NCBI GenBank assembly: GCA_021732605.1
Contig: JAKFUS010000033.1
Location: 1 to 64,000, forward strand
Length of the DNA stretch: 64,000 nt
Direction: 5' to 3'
DNA from: Betaproteobacteria bacterium
GTDB taxonomy: Bacteria > Pseudomonadota > Gammaproteobacteria > Burkholderiales > SG8-41
The notes below the pieces were generated by a model, which searched no databases, was not told the origin of the DNA, and was given only the letters and a program-made list of their open reading frames with translations. This document shows positions 9,128 through 18,316 of the stretch, one piece after another. The position numbers and the translations under genes were made by a program. Numbering within the stretch: position 1 is the stretch's first letter; each line of letters starts with the position of its first letter.

Positions 9128-10084
9128 CTACAGGGCGAGCCGGGACCGCTCCACCTGGATATTCTTTTCCTTGATCACTTTTTCCCACTGGGCATTTTCG
9201 CGTTCGATGAAAGCGCGATACTGGGCGGGACTCAACGCAGCGGGCTCGGCGCCGGCCTCGTCGAGGCGAACAGTGATCTCGGCTGACTGCAAACCTTTGT
9301 TGATATCGGCGTTGATCCCGGCGATCAGCGCGCCCGGCGTGCCACGCGGCGCAAACATGCCGAACCAGCCATAAGTCTCGAAGCCCGGCAAACCCGACTC
9401 CGCCACCGTCGGCAAATCAGGCAGCGTGCGCAGACGCCGCGCACTGGTCACGCCCAGCGCACGCAAACGGCCTGACTTGGCATGCGGCAGCATCGCCTGC
9501 ACCGGCCCGATGGTGGTTTCCACGCGCCCGCCGGCGAGGTCCGGAATCGCCTGACCGATGCCCTTGTAGGGAATGTGATTGACATTCACGCCAGCCATTG
9601 ATTTGAACAGTTCGAAGGCAAGATGCGATATCGCGCCGCTGCCGGTGGATGCGTAATTCATCTTGCCCGGCTGCGACTTGGCCAGCGCGATGAATTCCTG
9701 GACGGTCATCGCCTTCACGCCCGGGTGTACCACAAACAGCGATGGCGGCGCGGCGAACAGTGCTATCGGCGCGAAAAACTGCAGGTTGTGCGCATCCAGC
9801 CGCCCGCTCGCCATGGCCATCAGCGTATAGCCGTTGGGCGTCGCCCGCGCCACGATCTCCATGCCGATCAATCCGTTTGCCCCGGCCCGGTTGTCGATGA
9901 CCACCGACTGCTTCCAGGTCTCGTTGAGCGATTTGCCGACCAGCCGCGTCAGGATGTCCAGCCCGCCGCCCGGCGCAAACGGAATCACCACACGAACCGG
10001 ACGATCCGGATAAACCGCGAACGCCGGTGCAACCAACCCGCTGATGCCCGAAATGACTGCCGCGACAATGATGCCTTTGCGCAT
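9128..10084 (-). CDS. Bug/TctC-family periplasmic solute receptor
   Basis: A 318-residue extracytoplasmic binding protein of the tripartite tricarboxylate transporter family. A signal peptide (MRKGIIVAAV to APAFA, about 23 residues) is followed by the family opening YPDRPVRVVIPFAPGG and DNRAGANGLIGMEIVA. Bug receptors bind organic acids or related small molecules. There is no TctA or TctB membrane gene in the window, so it is an orphan receptor, a common state in betaproteobacteria. The start at 10084 precedes the signal peptide; an upstream start would add nine unrelated residues. Confidence 0.92.
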   Translation of the reverse strand: MRKGIIVAAVISGISGLVAPAFAVYPDRPVRVVIPFAPGGGLDILTRLVGKSLNETWKQSVVIDNRAGANGLIGMEIVARATPNGYTLMAMASGRLDAHNLQFFAPIALFAAPPSLFVVHPGVKAMTVQEFIALAKSQPGKMNYASTGSGAISHLAFELFKSMAGVNVNHIPYKGIGQAIPDLAGGRVETTIGPVQAMLPHAKSGRLRALGVTSARRLRTLPDLPTVAESGLPGFETYGWFGMFAPRGTPGALIAGINADINKGLQSAEITVRLDEAGAEPAALSPAQYRAFIERENAQWEKVIKEKNIQVERSRLAL

Positions 10085-10335
10085 GTCCCACCCTCCCCGA
10101 CGGCACCGCATTGCAGTTTCAGACGACTGCTTCAGCGATTGTTGATTTTTTCCAAAAATATGACAGCCTCGTCAGAGGCATGTTTTCGTCATTATTTATG
10201 CAGTTTTCAATAGTGCCGATTGGCATTAAAACGATAACCCCGGCGCGTACCGCGCAGCGGCCTCCTTGATGTTTCTGGCTCCGGCGGCAGCCGGCACCGT
10301 GTCAACAGAATAGCGGCTGCGCGGATGCGATGTCA

Positions 10336-11256
10336 TCACTTTTCGTGAAAATCCTCGCGCACAACCTGTTCCGCGCAACACATCTCGGACAGATCCTCGA
10401 ATGCGAAACAGGTTTTGATCGCGCCACAGGCCAGCATCGCATCACGCAACCACTCCACACCGGTGCGGCTCTGCAAGGGATTGGTGTTCCAGATGCCGCT
10501 CGCCTTGTAACGTTCGAGACAGGCCGCCAGTGTCGTCAGCGGCAAGTCGGGAAAATATCCGGCAACGGTTTCCGCCAGCGCCCGTCCGTCATGCGCCGCC
10601 ATCCATTTCTGCGTGCGGTACATCGCTCGTGTCATGCGCAGCGCGGTGTCCGCTTCGTGTTCGAGAAACTGCCGCGTGGTATTGAATGTCGTATACGACG
10701 CAGGGCCGCGGCTCGCAGCGGCATGCCAGACATGGCCAAAGCCCTGCGCCACGGCATCATGGGCCAGCGGTTCGAACACCTGGATCACGTCAACCTTGCC
10801 CGCGCGCAGACGCTCGAAATTTTCGGCCATGCTTGCCGCCGGCGCGCGCTTAACGGCCGCGGGATCAACGCCGGCCAGCCGCAAGTCGTGCTGCAGACAG
10901 TACCAGGGTGTGGGCACCTCGCTGACCACGGCCAGCGTGCTGTCGGCGAGATCCTGCATCCGGAAACCCGGCTTGGGTTCCCGCCCGACCAGATAAAACG
11001 GATCGCGCCCGACCACTTCGCAGAAACTGACCACACCGCTGGCGGGGTCGTCGTCCAGCACATGCATCACCCGCATCGGCCCGCCCCAGGACACCTGCCC
11101 CGCGCCGGAGAGCAGCCCGGTGAGAGTCTGCGCTGCGCCGCCGGAGGCCTCCAGCCGCACATCAACGTTTTCGGCCCGGTAGGCGCCGAGCGCAAACGCG
11201 GCATAAAACGGCGCGTAAAACACCGCACGGAAATTTTCGATCAGTGTGACCGTCAT
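10336..11256 (-). CDS. NMT1/THI5-like substrate-binding protein without signal peptide
   Basis: A 306-residue protein of the NMT1/SsuA/THI5-like fold, recognised by FYAPFYAAFALGAYRAENVDV near the start and the GLLSGAGQVSWGGPMRVMHVL segment. It begins directly at the mature-like domain, MTVTLIENFRAVFYAPFY, with no signal peptide, so export by Sec is not evident. No ABC permease or ATPase lies nearby. It is separated from the alpha/beta hydrolase gene upstream by only three bases, so the two form an operon. A cytoplasmic enzymatic or sensing role is possible. Confidence 0.8.
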   Translation of the reverse strand: MTVTLIENFRAVFYAPFYAAFALGAYRAENVDVRLEASGGAAQTLTGLLSGAGQVSWGGPMRVMHVLDDDPASGVVSFCEVVGRDPFYLVGREPKPGFRMQDLADSTLAVVSEVPTPWYCLQHDLRLAGVDPAAVKRAPAASMAENFERLRAGKVDVIQVFEPLAHDAVAQGFGHVWHAAASRGPASYTTFNTTRQFLEHEADTALRMTRAMYRTQKWMAAHDGRALAETVAGYFPDLPLTTLAACLERYKASGIWNTNPLQSRTGVEWLRDAMLACGAIKTCFAFEDLSEMCCAEQVVREDFHEK

Positions 11257-11259
11257 CGG

Positions 11260-12144
11260 TTACTTTCTTCGCGGCTGCATGGTCGACTTCACCAGCGAAC
11301 GCGGATCACGCGGCCGCCAGCGGCTGGAATCAACCTGCGCCAGGAACTCGGCGGTCAGCCGGTTGAACAGTTCCGGCTCTTCGACGTTCACAGCATGCCC
11401 GGTGTTCGGCACCACCGTCAGCCAGGCCGATGGACACACCCGCTTGATGAACAGTCCCGGCTCCAGGCAGTTGTTGTCTTCATCGCCGCTGACCATGTGC
11501 AGCGGCACCCTGAGCCGTTTCAGGCCGCTCTCCAGGCTGCGGATCACCGGGCGCTTCGCCTGCACGCCGCGCAGGGTATTCGCCGCGCCCAGCGCCGAGT
11601 GTTTCGCAAACTCGGCGCAGAACTGCGCAAAGCCGCGCGGATCCTTGTTCTGGAACTGCACCCGCGACGGACCGATCTGGTAGGGCTTGATGGCCTCGGC
11701 CGTGCCCAGCGTTTCAAACCGGCGTGCCATGACTTCGGTGTCACGGAGGAATTGCGCGCGTTTATCGGCGTCCGAACCATAACCCACGCCGATCGCCGTC
11801 AGCGACAGCGCGAGTTGAGCATGGCGCAAACCGAAATGCAGCGTGGCATAACCGCCCATCGAGCAGCCGATGATGTGCGCCTTTTTTATTTTGAGATGGC
11901 GCAGTACTGCCGCGATGTCGTCGGCAGCGATGGCCTGGGAATATTTCGCACGCGCACGCGGCACATCCGAAGGCGGATAACCGCGCGCATTGAAGGCGAT
12001 GCAGCGGTAACGGCGGGAGAAAAAACGCAGCTGCGGTTCCCAACTGCGCAGGTCATCGGCAAACTCGTGCACAAACACGATGGGCGTACCGCGCCCGGTT
12101 TCTTCGTAGTACAGCTTCACGCCATCAGCTTCGGCATAGGCCAT
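11260..12144 (-). CDS. Alpha/beta hydrolase
   Basis: About 294 residues. The fold is shown by the oxyanion strand PIVFVHEFADD, the nucleophile elbow GCSMGG (S95), a later acid region GDEDNN and the terminal histidine in NTGHAVNVEEP. Members cleave esters, lactones or C-C bonds. The substrate is unknown here. The ATG at 12144 fits the conserved MAYAEADGVKLYYEE start. It is the first gene of a two-gene unit with the NMT1-like protein and may act on the same compound. Confidence 0.87.
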   Translation of the reverse strand: MAYAEADGVKLYYEETGRGTPIVFVHEFADDLRSWEPQLRFFSRRYRCIAFNARGYPPSDVPRARAKYSQAIAADDIAAVLRHLKIKKAHIIGCSMGGYATLHFGLRHAQLALSLTAIGVGYGSDADKRAQFLRDTEVMARRFETLGTAEAIKPYQIGPSRVQFQNKDPRGFAQFCAEFAKHSALGAANTLRGVQAKRPVIRSLESGLKRLRVPLHMVSGDEDNNCLEPGLFIKRVCPSAWLTVVPNTGHAVNVEEPELFNRLTAEFLAQVDSSRWRPRDPRSLVKSTMQPRRK

Positions 12145-12193
12145 CACTGCTCCTCCAGTGTCCGGGCGCAATACATTGCGCTCACATTAAAAT

Positions 12194-12220
12194 TATTAAT
12201 AAAATCAATTACTTATATAA
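12194..12220 (+). promoter_or_regulatory. IHF-like intergenic motif, copy 3
   Basis: AAAATCAATTACTTATA within an AT-rich tract fits WATCAANNNNTTR. It sits about 50 bases upstream of the alpha/beta hydrolase start and about 190 bases upstream of the divergent 12407 gene. This position could let bent DNA influence either promoter. Confidence 0.45.
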
Positions 12221-12406
12221 TTTTCACGCCTGCACCTCACCTCTGCCGTGATTTTCTCAGAATAAGGCGTGCCGGGTGCCGGGATTTTCCGATGTGCGCT
12301 AGCGTACGGAATCCGCCGCGCAACAGCGAATAATCAGCAGCTTCGGAACCGGTCATCCGCAAAACAATCAAATTCTTACAATCCATCGACCGAGGAGAAT
12401 CCGTAC

Positions 12407-12853
12407 ATGAAATCCATTTCAGACATGCGCAACGGAATGTTCGCGCGCAGCTTTGCCGCTTTGCTTCTGGCCGGCACGATGCTCCTGCCCATGATGAACA
12501 ATGCCATCAGTGCCGATGCCACCGTCAAGACCACCGGCAGCATCCCTCATGTTTCCGGCGGTATCGGCGAGGGCTCGCTCGCCAAAATGGAAACGATGGC
12601 CAGGGACTTCAACCTCAAGCTGGTATTTGCGCTGCAATCCGGCAACTACGTCAGCGACGTCAAGGTGGTGATCGCCGATGCCAAAGGAAAAACGCTGCTG
12701 GATGCCACATCCGAAGGGCCGTGGCTCCTCGCCAAATTACCGGCCGGCAACTATCAGATCGTTGCGACGTTTGAGGGCAAAGCCGTCAAACGTTCGGTGA
12801 CCGTCGGCACGGCCAAACTGCAGACGGTTGATTTCCGCTGGGCTACGGAATAA
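12407..12853 (+). CDS. Secreted carboxypeptidase-regulatory-like domain protein
   Basis: A 148-residue exported protein. A signal peptide ends near residue 36 (AALLLAGTMLLPMMNNAISA). The mature part is a small beta-sandwich resembling carboxypeptidase regulatory-like domains, with LKLVFALQSGNYVSDVKVVI and LLAKLPAGNYQIVATFEGK. The ATG is preceded by CGAGGAG at a good distance. The function is unknown; such proteins are usually periplasmic and may bind partners. It is a single gene, convergent with selO. Confidence 0.75.
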   Translation: MKSISDMRNGMFARSFAALLLAGTMLLPMMNNAISADATVKTTGSIPHVSGGIGEGSLAKMETMARDFNLKLVFALQSGNYVSDVKVVIADAKGKTLLDATSEGPWLLAKLPAGNYQIVATFEGKAVKRSVTVGTAKLQTVDFRWATE

Positions 12854-12871
12854 GAACGCAACAGCCCGGGA

Positions 12872-14377
12872 TCAGGTTCCGCAAAACGTCTGGTAACCGG
12901 CCGACTCGCTGACCGGCGCGGGATCAGCATAGGCTGACAGCTCCATTTGTTCATCAAACGGCTTCTGCACCACGATCAGCAGTTTTTCGAAGGGCGCGTA
13001 ATCGCCGAGATCGACGGCAGCCGCCAGCGCCTCCTCAACCCGGTGGTTGCGCGGAATGTAAACCGGATTCACCGCGCGCATCGCATGCGCGCGCTGCGCC
13101 GGCGCGACAGATTCCGCGTTTTGCCGCGCACGCCAGCGTGGCAACCAGGCATCCAGCGCCGCATCATCGGCATAGAGCTTGCGCAACCAGCCTTCGCGCG
13201 AGGCATCGACGGCTTCCGCGGTATCGGCCAGCCGGAGGAAAGCCTGGGTGAAATCCACGCTCTGCCCTTCCATGCTTTTCAGGAATTCGGTCGCAAGCGC
13301 AAAATCATCCGCCTGCTCTTGCACCAGCCCCAGTTTCTGCCGCATGCCCAGCAGCCAGTAATGCTGATAACGCGCCTGGAAGGTTTCCAGCACTTCCATC
13401 GCCTGCGCCACGGCCTTGTCCTGATCCTCATTTACCTCATTAGCTAACAAAGGCAGCAAGGCTTCCGCCAGCCTAGACAGGTTCCAGTTCGCAATCGGCG
13501 GCTGGTTGGCATAGGCATAACGCCCCTGCTCGTCGATGGAACTGAACACCGTCGCCGGGTTGTAGTGATCCATGAAGGCACAGGGGCCGTAATCGATGGT
13601 CTCGCCCGACAGCGTCATGTTGTCGGTGTTCATCACGCCGTGGATGAAACCCACGTTCATCCACTTCGCGATCAGCGCAGCCTGCCGCTCACAGACGGCC
13701 TTCAACAATTCGAGGTAAGGATCAGCCTGCCCCTTCAGTTCCGGGTAATGGCGGTTGATCACATAATCGGCCAGTTTTTTCAGCAGCGGCATGTCACCAC
13801 GCACCGTGACGAACTGGAAGGTACCGACACGGATATGGCTGGACGCCACTCGCGTCAACACTGCGCCGGGCAGATTGCGTTCGCGGCGCACGAACTCGCC
13901 GGTGGTCACCGCCGCCAATGCACGCGTGGTCGGGATGCCCAGCGCATGCATCGCCTCGCCGATGATGTATTCGCGAAGCACCGGACCGAGGGCCGCCTTG
14001 CCGTCGCCGCCACGGGAAAAGGGCGTGCGCCCCGAACCCTTGAACGCGATGTCGCGGCGCTGGCCGTGCTTGTCGATGACTTCACCCAGCAGCAGCGCGC
14101 GGCCGTCACCCAATTGCGGCGAGAAACCGCCGAACTGGTGACCGGCGTAGGCTTGGGCAATGGTTGCTGTGCCTTCGGGCAATTGGTTGCCTGAGAAAAT
14201 CAGCGCGCCATATGGGGAGTCCAGCGCTTTGGCATTCAAACCCAGCTCTTCGGCCAGCGCGTGATTGAGTTTGATCAGCCTCGGGCCGGGGACCTCCGCC
14301 GCTTTCCACGGCACATACAACCCTTCGAGATCGCGGGCGTACGTGTTGTCGAAGGTAAATGCTCCTGCTACAGACAT
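12872..14377 (-). CDS. selO: Protein adenylyltransferase SelO (YdiU family)
   Basis: A 501-residue SelO/YdiU pseudokinase, a family that transfers AMP to Ser, Thr or Tyr of target proteins. Recognisable segments are YAGHQFGGFSPQLGDGRA, FKGSGRTPFSRGGDGKA, VLREYIIGEAMHALGIPTTRAL, and the active-site region MNTDNMTLSGETIDYGP followed by NWNLSRLAEALLPLL. The length matches the family. The bacterial C-terminus ends in TFCGT, with a cysteine at the position of the selenocysteine of animal SelO. The family is linked to redox stress. No operon partner is evident. Confidence 0.93.
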   Translation of the reverse strand: MSVAGAFTFDNTYARDLEGLYVPWKAAEVPGPRLIKLNHALAEELGLNAKALDSPYGALIFSGNQLPEGTATIAQAYAGHQFGGFSPQLGDGRALLLGEVIDKHGQRRDIAFKGSGRTPFSRGGDGKAALGPVLREYIIGEAMHALGIPTTRALAAVTTGEFVRRERNLPGAVLTRVASSHIRVGTFQFVTVRGDMPLLKKLADYVINRHYPELKGQADPYLELLKAVCERQAALIAKWMNVGFIHGVMNTDNMTLSGETIDYGPCAFMDHYNPATVFSSIDEQGRYAYANQPPIANWNLSRLAEALLPLLANEVNEDQDKAVAQAMEVLETFQARYQHYWLLGMRQKLGLVQEQADDFALATEFLKSMEGQSVDFTQAFLRLADTAEAVDASREGWLRKLYADDAALDAWLPRWRARQNAESVAPAQRAHAMRAVNPVYIPRNHRVEEALAAAVDLGDYAPFEKLLIVVQKPFDEQMELSAYADPAPVSESAGYQTFCGT

Positions 14378-14412
14378 AGTTAAGTAATCACAGCAGCATG
14401 ATAGCCCGTGGG

Positions 14413-14733
14413 CTATGCCCCAACATGCACATAGCTTCGTGGCATGAGCGTTGTCAGTGCCTGTTCCAGCCTTGGGACCAGCGGCAGCAAGGCAGAAATC
14501 TCGTTTGAATGCGCGTCCAACACGACCACGGCTAAAGCCAAAGCGGAAAGGTTTTGTTGATACGGGAGATTTTTGTCGACGGTAATGAAAGCGTCAAAAC
14601 CGGATGCAGCCAGCGTCAGCAAATCACCATTCTTGATGCCGCCCCAGCCCATTTCGATAACGGTCTTCACTTCATGGTTCGGCAATGCCTGCCCAAGGCG
14701 CTTCGGCACTGACTCGTCAAGGAGCAGGCGCAT
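14413..14733 (-). CDS. DUF5615 PIN-like toxin
   Basis: A 106-residue protein of the DUF5615 PIN-like family. It has the early acidic motif LLLDESVP, a central DLLTLAASGFDAFITVDKN stretch and a hydrophobic AVVVLDAHSNE strand, consistent with a compact PIN nuclease fold. The ATG at 14733 lies inside the end of the upstream DUF433 gene (17-base overlap), the usual antitoxin-toxin order. Toxicity is inferred from the family and arrangement. Confidence 0.82.
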   Translation of the reverse strand: MRLLLDESVPKRLGQALPNHEVKTVIEMGWGGIKNGDLLTLAASGFDAFITVDKNLPYQQNLSALALAVVVLDAHSNEISALLPLVPRLEQALTTLMPRSYVHVGA

Positions 14734-14935
14734 CAGCGAAGATTCTCTCTCGTGCGGCTTCAAGTACGGAAATAGCCGATTCCCGGGAAACCGAAGGAAA
14801 ATCTTCCAGGAAGTCTTCGAGAGACGAACTTCCCTCAAGATAATCAAAAAGGTTCTGAACAGGTACACGAGTACCCGTGAAGCAGAGTGCTCCACTCATG
14901 ATCTCAAGATTCCGGCTGACTAAAACTTTGCCCAT
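14717..14935 (-). CDS. DUF433 antitoxin
   Basis: A 72-residue DUF433 protein, a small winged-helix-like family typically paired with DUF5615 toxins. The hallmark is ALCFTGTRVPVQNLFDYLEG, followed by DFLEDFPSVSRESAISVLEAA. The start at 14935 is preferred over one four codons upstream. It overlaps and probably neutralises the downstream PIN-like protein and may repress its own promoter. Confidence 0.82.
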   Translation of the reverse strand: MGKVLVSRNLEIMSGALCFTGTRVPVQNLFDYLEGSSSLEDFLEDFPSVSRESAISVLEAARERIFADAPAP

Positions 14936-14968
14936 GACTACCTCCAATATCGGAGTTTACTCCTCGCC

Positions 14969-16078
14969 CTAAAACACCACCACACTCCGTATCGATTCCC
15001 CGGAGTGCATCAGGTCGAAGCCCTTGTTGATGTCTTCCAGTTTCAGCTGGTGCGTGATCAGGTCATTGATGTTGATCTTGCCGTCCATGTACCAGTCGAC
15101 GATTTTCGGTACATCGCGCCGGCCCTTGGCGCCGCCGAAGGCCGTGCCCTTCCACACCCGACCCGTGACCAGCTGGAACGGCCGGGTCTTGATTTCCTGC
15201 CCTGCACCCGCGACACCGATGATCACCGACACGCCCCAACCCTTGTGGCAGCACTCCAGCGCCTGGCGCATCACGTCGACATTGCCGATACATTCAAAGC
15301 TGTAGTCGGCCCCGCCCTTGGTCAGGTTGACCAGGTACGGCACCAGATCACCCCCAACTTCCTTCGGATTGACGAAATGCGTCATGCCGAATTTCTCGGC
15401 GAGCGCCTTGCGTGAATGATTGAGATCCACGCCGACGATCATGTTGGCCCCCGCCAGCCGCGCGCCCTGAATCACGTTAAGGCCGATGCCGCCGAGGCCG
15501 AACACCACGACATTGGCACCCGGCTCGACCTTGGCGGTATTGATCACCGCGCCGATGCCGGTGGTCACGCCGCAGCCGATGTAACAGACCTTGTCGAAGG
15601 GTGCGTCCTCGCGGATTTTGGCGAGTGCGATTTCCGGCACCACGGTGTAATTGGCGAAGGTCGAAGTACCCATGTAATGGAAGACCTTCTTGCCGCCCAC
15701 CGAAAAGCGGCTGCTGCCGTCGGGCATTAAGCCCTGGCCTTGCGTCGTACGGATCGCCTGGCAGAGGTTGGTCTTGCCGCTGAGGCAGTACTCGCACTGG
15801 CGGCATTCCGGGGTGTAGAGCGGAATGACGTGATCGCCCTTTTTCAGGCTCAACACGCCCGGCCCGATGTCGACCACCACGCCCGCGCCTTCATGGCCGA
15901 GGATCGCCGGGAACAGGCCTTCGGGATCGGCACCCGAACGCGTGAATTCATCGGTATGGCAGATGCCGGTGGCTTTGATCTCGATCAGCACTTCACCCGC
16001 GCGCGGGCCGTCGAGGTCGACGGTTTCGATGGTCAGCGCTGCGCCGGCTTTGTGCGCGACAGCGGCTCTGGTTTTCAT
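14969..16078 (-). CDS. frmA: S-(hydroxymethyl)glutathione dehydrogenase (class III alcohol dehydrogenase)
   Basis: A 369-residue zinc alcohol dehydrogenase that oxidises the formaldehyde-glutathione adduct with NAD and also reduces S-nitrosoglutathione. Visible motifs are GICHTDEF (catalytic zinc), GHEGAGVV, the structural-zinc set [32 protein letters not shown] and the Rossmann [14 protein letters not shown]. Length and motifs are canonical for class III. No frmB or frmR gene adjoins it; the TA pair lies downstream. It probably protects against formaldehyde formed by metabolism. Confidence 0.95.
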   Translation of the reverse strand: MKTRAAVAHKAGAALTIETVDLDGPRAGEVLIEIKATGICHTDEFTRSGADPEGLFPAILGHEGAGVVVDIGPGVLSLKKGDHVIPLYTPECRQCEYCLSGKTNLCQAIRTTQGQGLMPDGSSRFSVGGKKVFHYMGTSTFANYTVVPEIALAKIREDAPFDKVCYIGCGVTTGIGAVINTAKVEPGANVVVFGLGGIGLNVIQGARLAGANMIVGVDLNHSRKALAEKFGMTHFVNPKEVGGDLVPYLVNLTKGGADYSFECIGNVDVMRQALECCHKGWGVSVIIGVAGAGQEIKTRPFQLVTGRVWKGTAFGGAKGRRDVPKIVDWYMDGKININDLITHQLKLEDINKGFDLMHSGESIRSVVVF

Positions 16079-16132
16079 TCACGATTCCTTTTCATGTGTA
16101 AATCTCCACAGTCGCAAAAATAATGATTGTGC

Positions 16133-16993
16133 TCACGATGCCGCGAGCAGCGCACGCGTGGCCATCAGGCCTTCACGGGCTGCCTCAGCCGCGGGACGCG
16201 CCCACAGTACCGGATTCGGCGCTTCATAACTCAGGTAGCCCTGATAATTTTTTTCGGCGAGCAGCGCAAACACTTCAGCCCAGCGCACTCTGCCCTGTCC
16301 CGGCGTGAGCCGGTCCGTCGGCCGCAGCATGCCTGGCGGCGCGGTCGGCGGCACATCGCTGTACTGGACGGCAAAAATATGTTCGCCGGGAACCTCGGCA
16401 AAACCGCGACCGCCGGCGCCGCTGCGTTCGAGATGATAGGTATCGAGCAGCAGGCCGAAGGCGGGATGGGCCACCCGCGCATGCAGCTCGCGGGCAATCT
16501 CCAGCCGGTTCATGGTCTGGTGCGCCGAACTGTACTCATAGGCAATGCGCAGGCCGTGCGCGGCCACCACATCACCGGCGGCACGCATATTGGCCACAGC
16601 AATATCCAGCCTGCCGGAGGCCTGTCCGGTCGCGGTCATGATCATGCTGCAACCGACGGCCTTGGCGATGACACAGGTTTCGTCGAGTGCAGCGAGCAGG
16701 CGCTTGCGTTCATCCCCTTCGGCAAAGACCAGGCCGTATTCGGTACCGGCCACCGCCACCGCAATGCCGGATTCGCGGATCAGCCGGATGACATCGTCAC
16801 GCGACATCCCCGCCTGGTAACACTGTTTGACGTCGCTGCGACGGATTTCGACGGCGTTCCAGCCGGCATCGCGCGCAACGTGCAGCACTTCGGCGAAGGT
16901 CGTGGTTTCGAGCGTCCAGGTATGCAGCGCGAGGTGCTGTGCAAAACGCTGAAAATGGGGCTGCAGCGACAGGTCAGGCATGAGTTCGGCCAA
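16133..16993 (-). CDS. Sugar phosphate isomerase/epimerase-like TIM-barrel protein
   Basis: A 286-residue xylose-isomerase-like TIM barrel. Barrel strands are visible at WNAVEIRRSD, GIAVAVAGTE, HGLRIAYEYS, FGLLLDTYHL, IFAVQYSDV and YQGYLSYEAPNP, with the Glu/Asp/His metal-site residues typical of the family. No signal peptide. The substrate is unknown; the family includes hydroxypyruvate isomerase, inosose dehydratase and sugar epimerases. Its start lies 24 bases from the divergent gluQ start. Confidence 0.83.
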   Translation of the reverse strand: MAELMPDLSLQPHFQRFAQHLALHTWTLETTTFAEVLHVARDAGWNAVEIRRSDVKQCYQAGMSRDDVIRLIRESGIAVAVAGTEYGLVFAEGDERKRLLAALDETCVIAKAVGCSMIMTATGQASGRLDIAVANMRAAGDVVAAHGLRIAYEYSSAHQTMNRLEIARELHARVAHPAFGLLLDTYHLERSGAGGRGFAEVPGEHIFAVQYSDVPPTAPPGMLRPTDRLTPGQGRVRWAEVFALLAEKNYQGYLSYEAPNPVLWARPAAEAAREGLMATRALLAAS

Positions 16994-17016
16994 TGGGAGT
17001 AGACTGGCATTCTAGT

Positions 17017-17943
17017 ATGGCATCTTCATCAACAACCGCCGCATCGCCCGCTTACCGCGGCCGCTTCGCCCCCTCGCCCACCGGCCCGCTGCATTTCGGC
17101 TCGCTGGTGACTGCCGTCGGCAGTTATCTGGATGCCAAAGCCAACCGCGGCACATGGCTGGTGCGCATGGAAGACCTCGATCCGCCGCGCAACATGCCCG
17201 GCGCAGCCGAGGCCATCCTGCAGGCGCTGGAAGCACTGGGCATGATGTGGGACGAAACGGTGGTGTATCAAAGCAAGCGCGGTGATGCCTACGCCGCGGC
17301 ACTGGCCAAACTGAAAAAACGCAAACTAGTTTATCCCTGCGCCTGCAGCCGCCGCGAAATCTCCGATTCCGCAGTGAGTGGTATCGACGGCCCGGTGTAT
17401 ACCGGCACCTGCCGCAAAGGTTTGCTCTCGGGTCGCGCCACGCGTGCCGAACGCGTGCTGACCGAAGGCGCGCTCATCGAATTCAAGGACGCCATCCAGG
17501 GCAAGGTCGCCCACAACCTCGAACGCCAGATTGGCGATTTTGTGCTGAAACGCGCCGACGGGCCTTACGCCTATCAGCTCGCGGTTGTGGTGGACGATGC
17601 GGCGCAGGGCATCACCGACGTCGTGCGCGGTGCCGACCTGCTGGACTCGACGCTGCGGCAGATTTACCTGCAGCAACTGCTCGGTTTTGCGACGCCGCGG
17701 TATGCCCACCTGCCGGTGGCCGTGAATGTCGTCGGCGAAAAACTTTCCAAGCAGACACTGGCCGCGCCCATCGACACCAGCAATCCGGTGGCCATGCTCA
17801 ACGCTGCGCTGGTGTTTCTCGGCCAGGACAGCATCGACTGCGCGCCGCAGGACACGGCGGCATTCTGGAAACGCGCCATTGCCGGCTGGCGTCTGGCGCG
17901 CGTCCCGCGCACGCGTGCCGAGCATGCGCCGGCACTGCCCTGA
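17017..17943 (+). CDS. gluQ: Glutamyl-Q tRNA(Asp) synthetase
   Basis: A 308-residue truncated glutamyl-tRNA synthetase paralogue that attaches glutamate to queuosine in tRNA-Asp. The class I opening RGRFAPSPTGPLHFGSLV replaces HIGH with HFGS. Zinc ligands are seen in YPCACSRRE and YTGTCR. The second signature reads EKLSKQT. The length, lacking the anticodon-binding domain, separates it from gltX. The start at 17017 (MASSSTTAA) is preferred over 16993, which would overlap the divergent gene. Confidence 0.94.
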   Translation: MASSSTTAASPAYRGRFAPSPTGPLHFGSLVTAVGSYLDAKANRGTWLVRMEDLDPPRNMPGAAEAILQALEALGMMWDETVVYQSKRGDAYAAALAKLKKRKLVYPCACSRREISDSAVSGIDGPVYTGTCRKGLLSGRATRAERVLTEGALIEFKDAIQGKVAHNLERQIGDFVLKRADGPYAYQLAVVVDDAAQGITDVVRGADLLDSTLRQIYLQQLLGFATPRYAHLPVAVNVVGEKLSKQTLAAPIDTSNPVAMLNAALVFLGQDSIDCAPQDTAAFWKRAIAGWRLARVPRTRAEHAPALP

Positions 17944-17995
17944 CAAAACTCAAGTTTATGTCGTCACCCCGGCAACGGACGTTAAGCGCGCCGGA

Positions 17996-18316
17996 CTAAT
18001 ACATCCCGGGTCGAAAGACCTCGACCTCGGCCAGCAGCACACGCACCGAAAAATTGTCCGAAAACTGCTCAAGCACCTGCTGCGCCACCGATTCGGCGGT
18101 TGCACGCTCGCAGATCACCTTCATTTCTATGGTGCGATCGGTTTCTCCGGCGCCCTCGCGTCGCCGCTCCCCATCCGCGGCGAAACTGCCGCCGCGCACC
18201 TCATGGAGGGTGTAGCCATGCGCGCCAAGGCGGCCAACCAGGGCAATCAGTTTTTCCTCAAGCACGTATTCGGCAATGATGGTCAGCTGGCACCTGCGAT
18301 GCGTCGATGCACTCAT
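17996..18316 (-). CDS. sbtB: PII-like protein, SbtB type
   Basis: A 106-residue PII-like ferredoxin-fold protein with the strand CQLTIIAEYVLEE, the helix and turn LVGRLGAHGYTLHEVRGGSF, and the second half TIEMKVICERATAESVAQQVLEQF. It follows the transporter gene with a four-base overlap (start ATGA). In cyanobacteria SbtB binds adenine nucleotides and gates SbtA; the same pairing is inferred here. It is not a canonical GlnB/GlnK, lacking the uridylylated T-loop sequence. Confidence 0.85.
   Translation of the reverse strand: MSASTHRRCQLTIIAEYVLEEKLIALVGRLGAHGYTLHEVRGGSFAADGERRREGAGETDRTIEMKVICERATAESVAQQVLEQFSDNFSVRVLLAEVEVFRPGMY

Noticed and set aside
10330-12333. 667-codon plus-strand open frame
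   Set aside because: It is antisense to the NMT1-like and alpha/beta hydrolase genes, which have clear family motifs. The translation is Arg/His/Gln-rich, typical of a shadow of GC-rich coding DNA.
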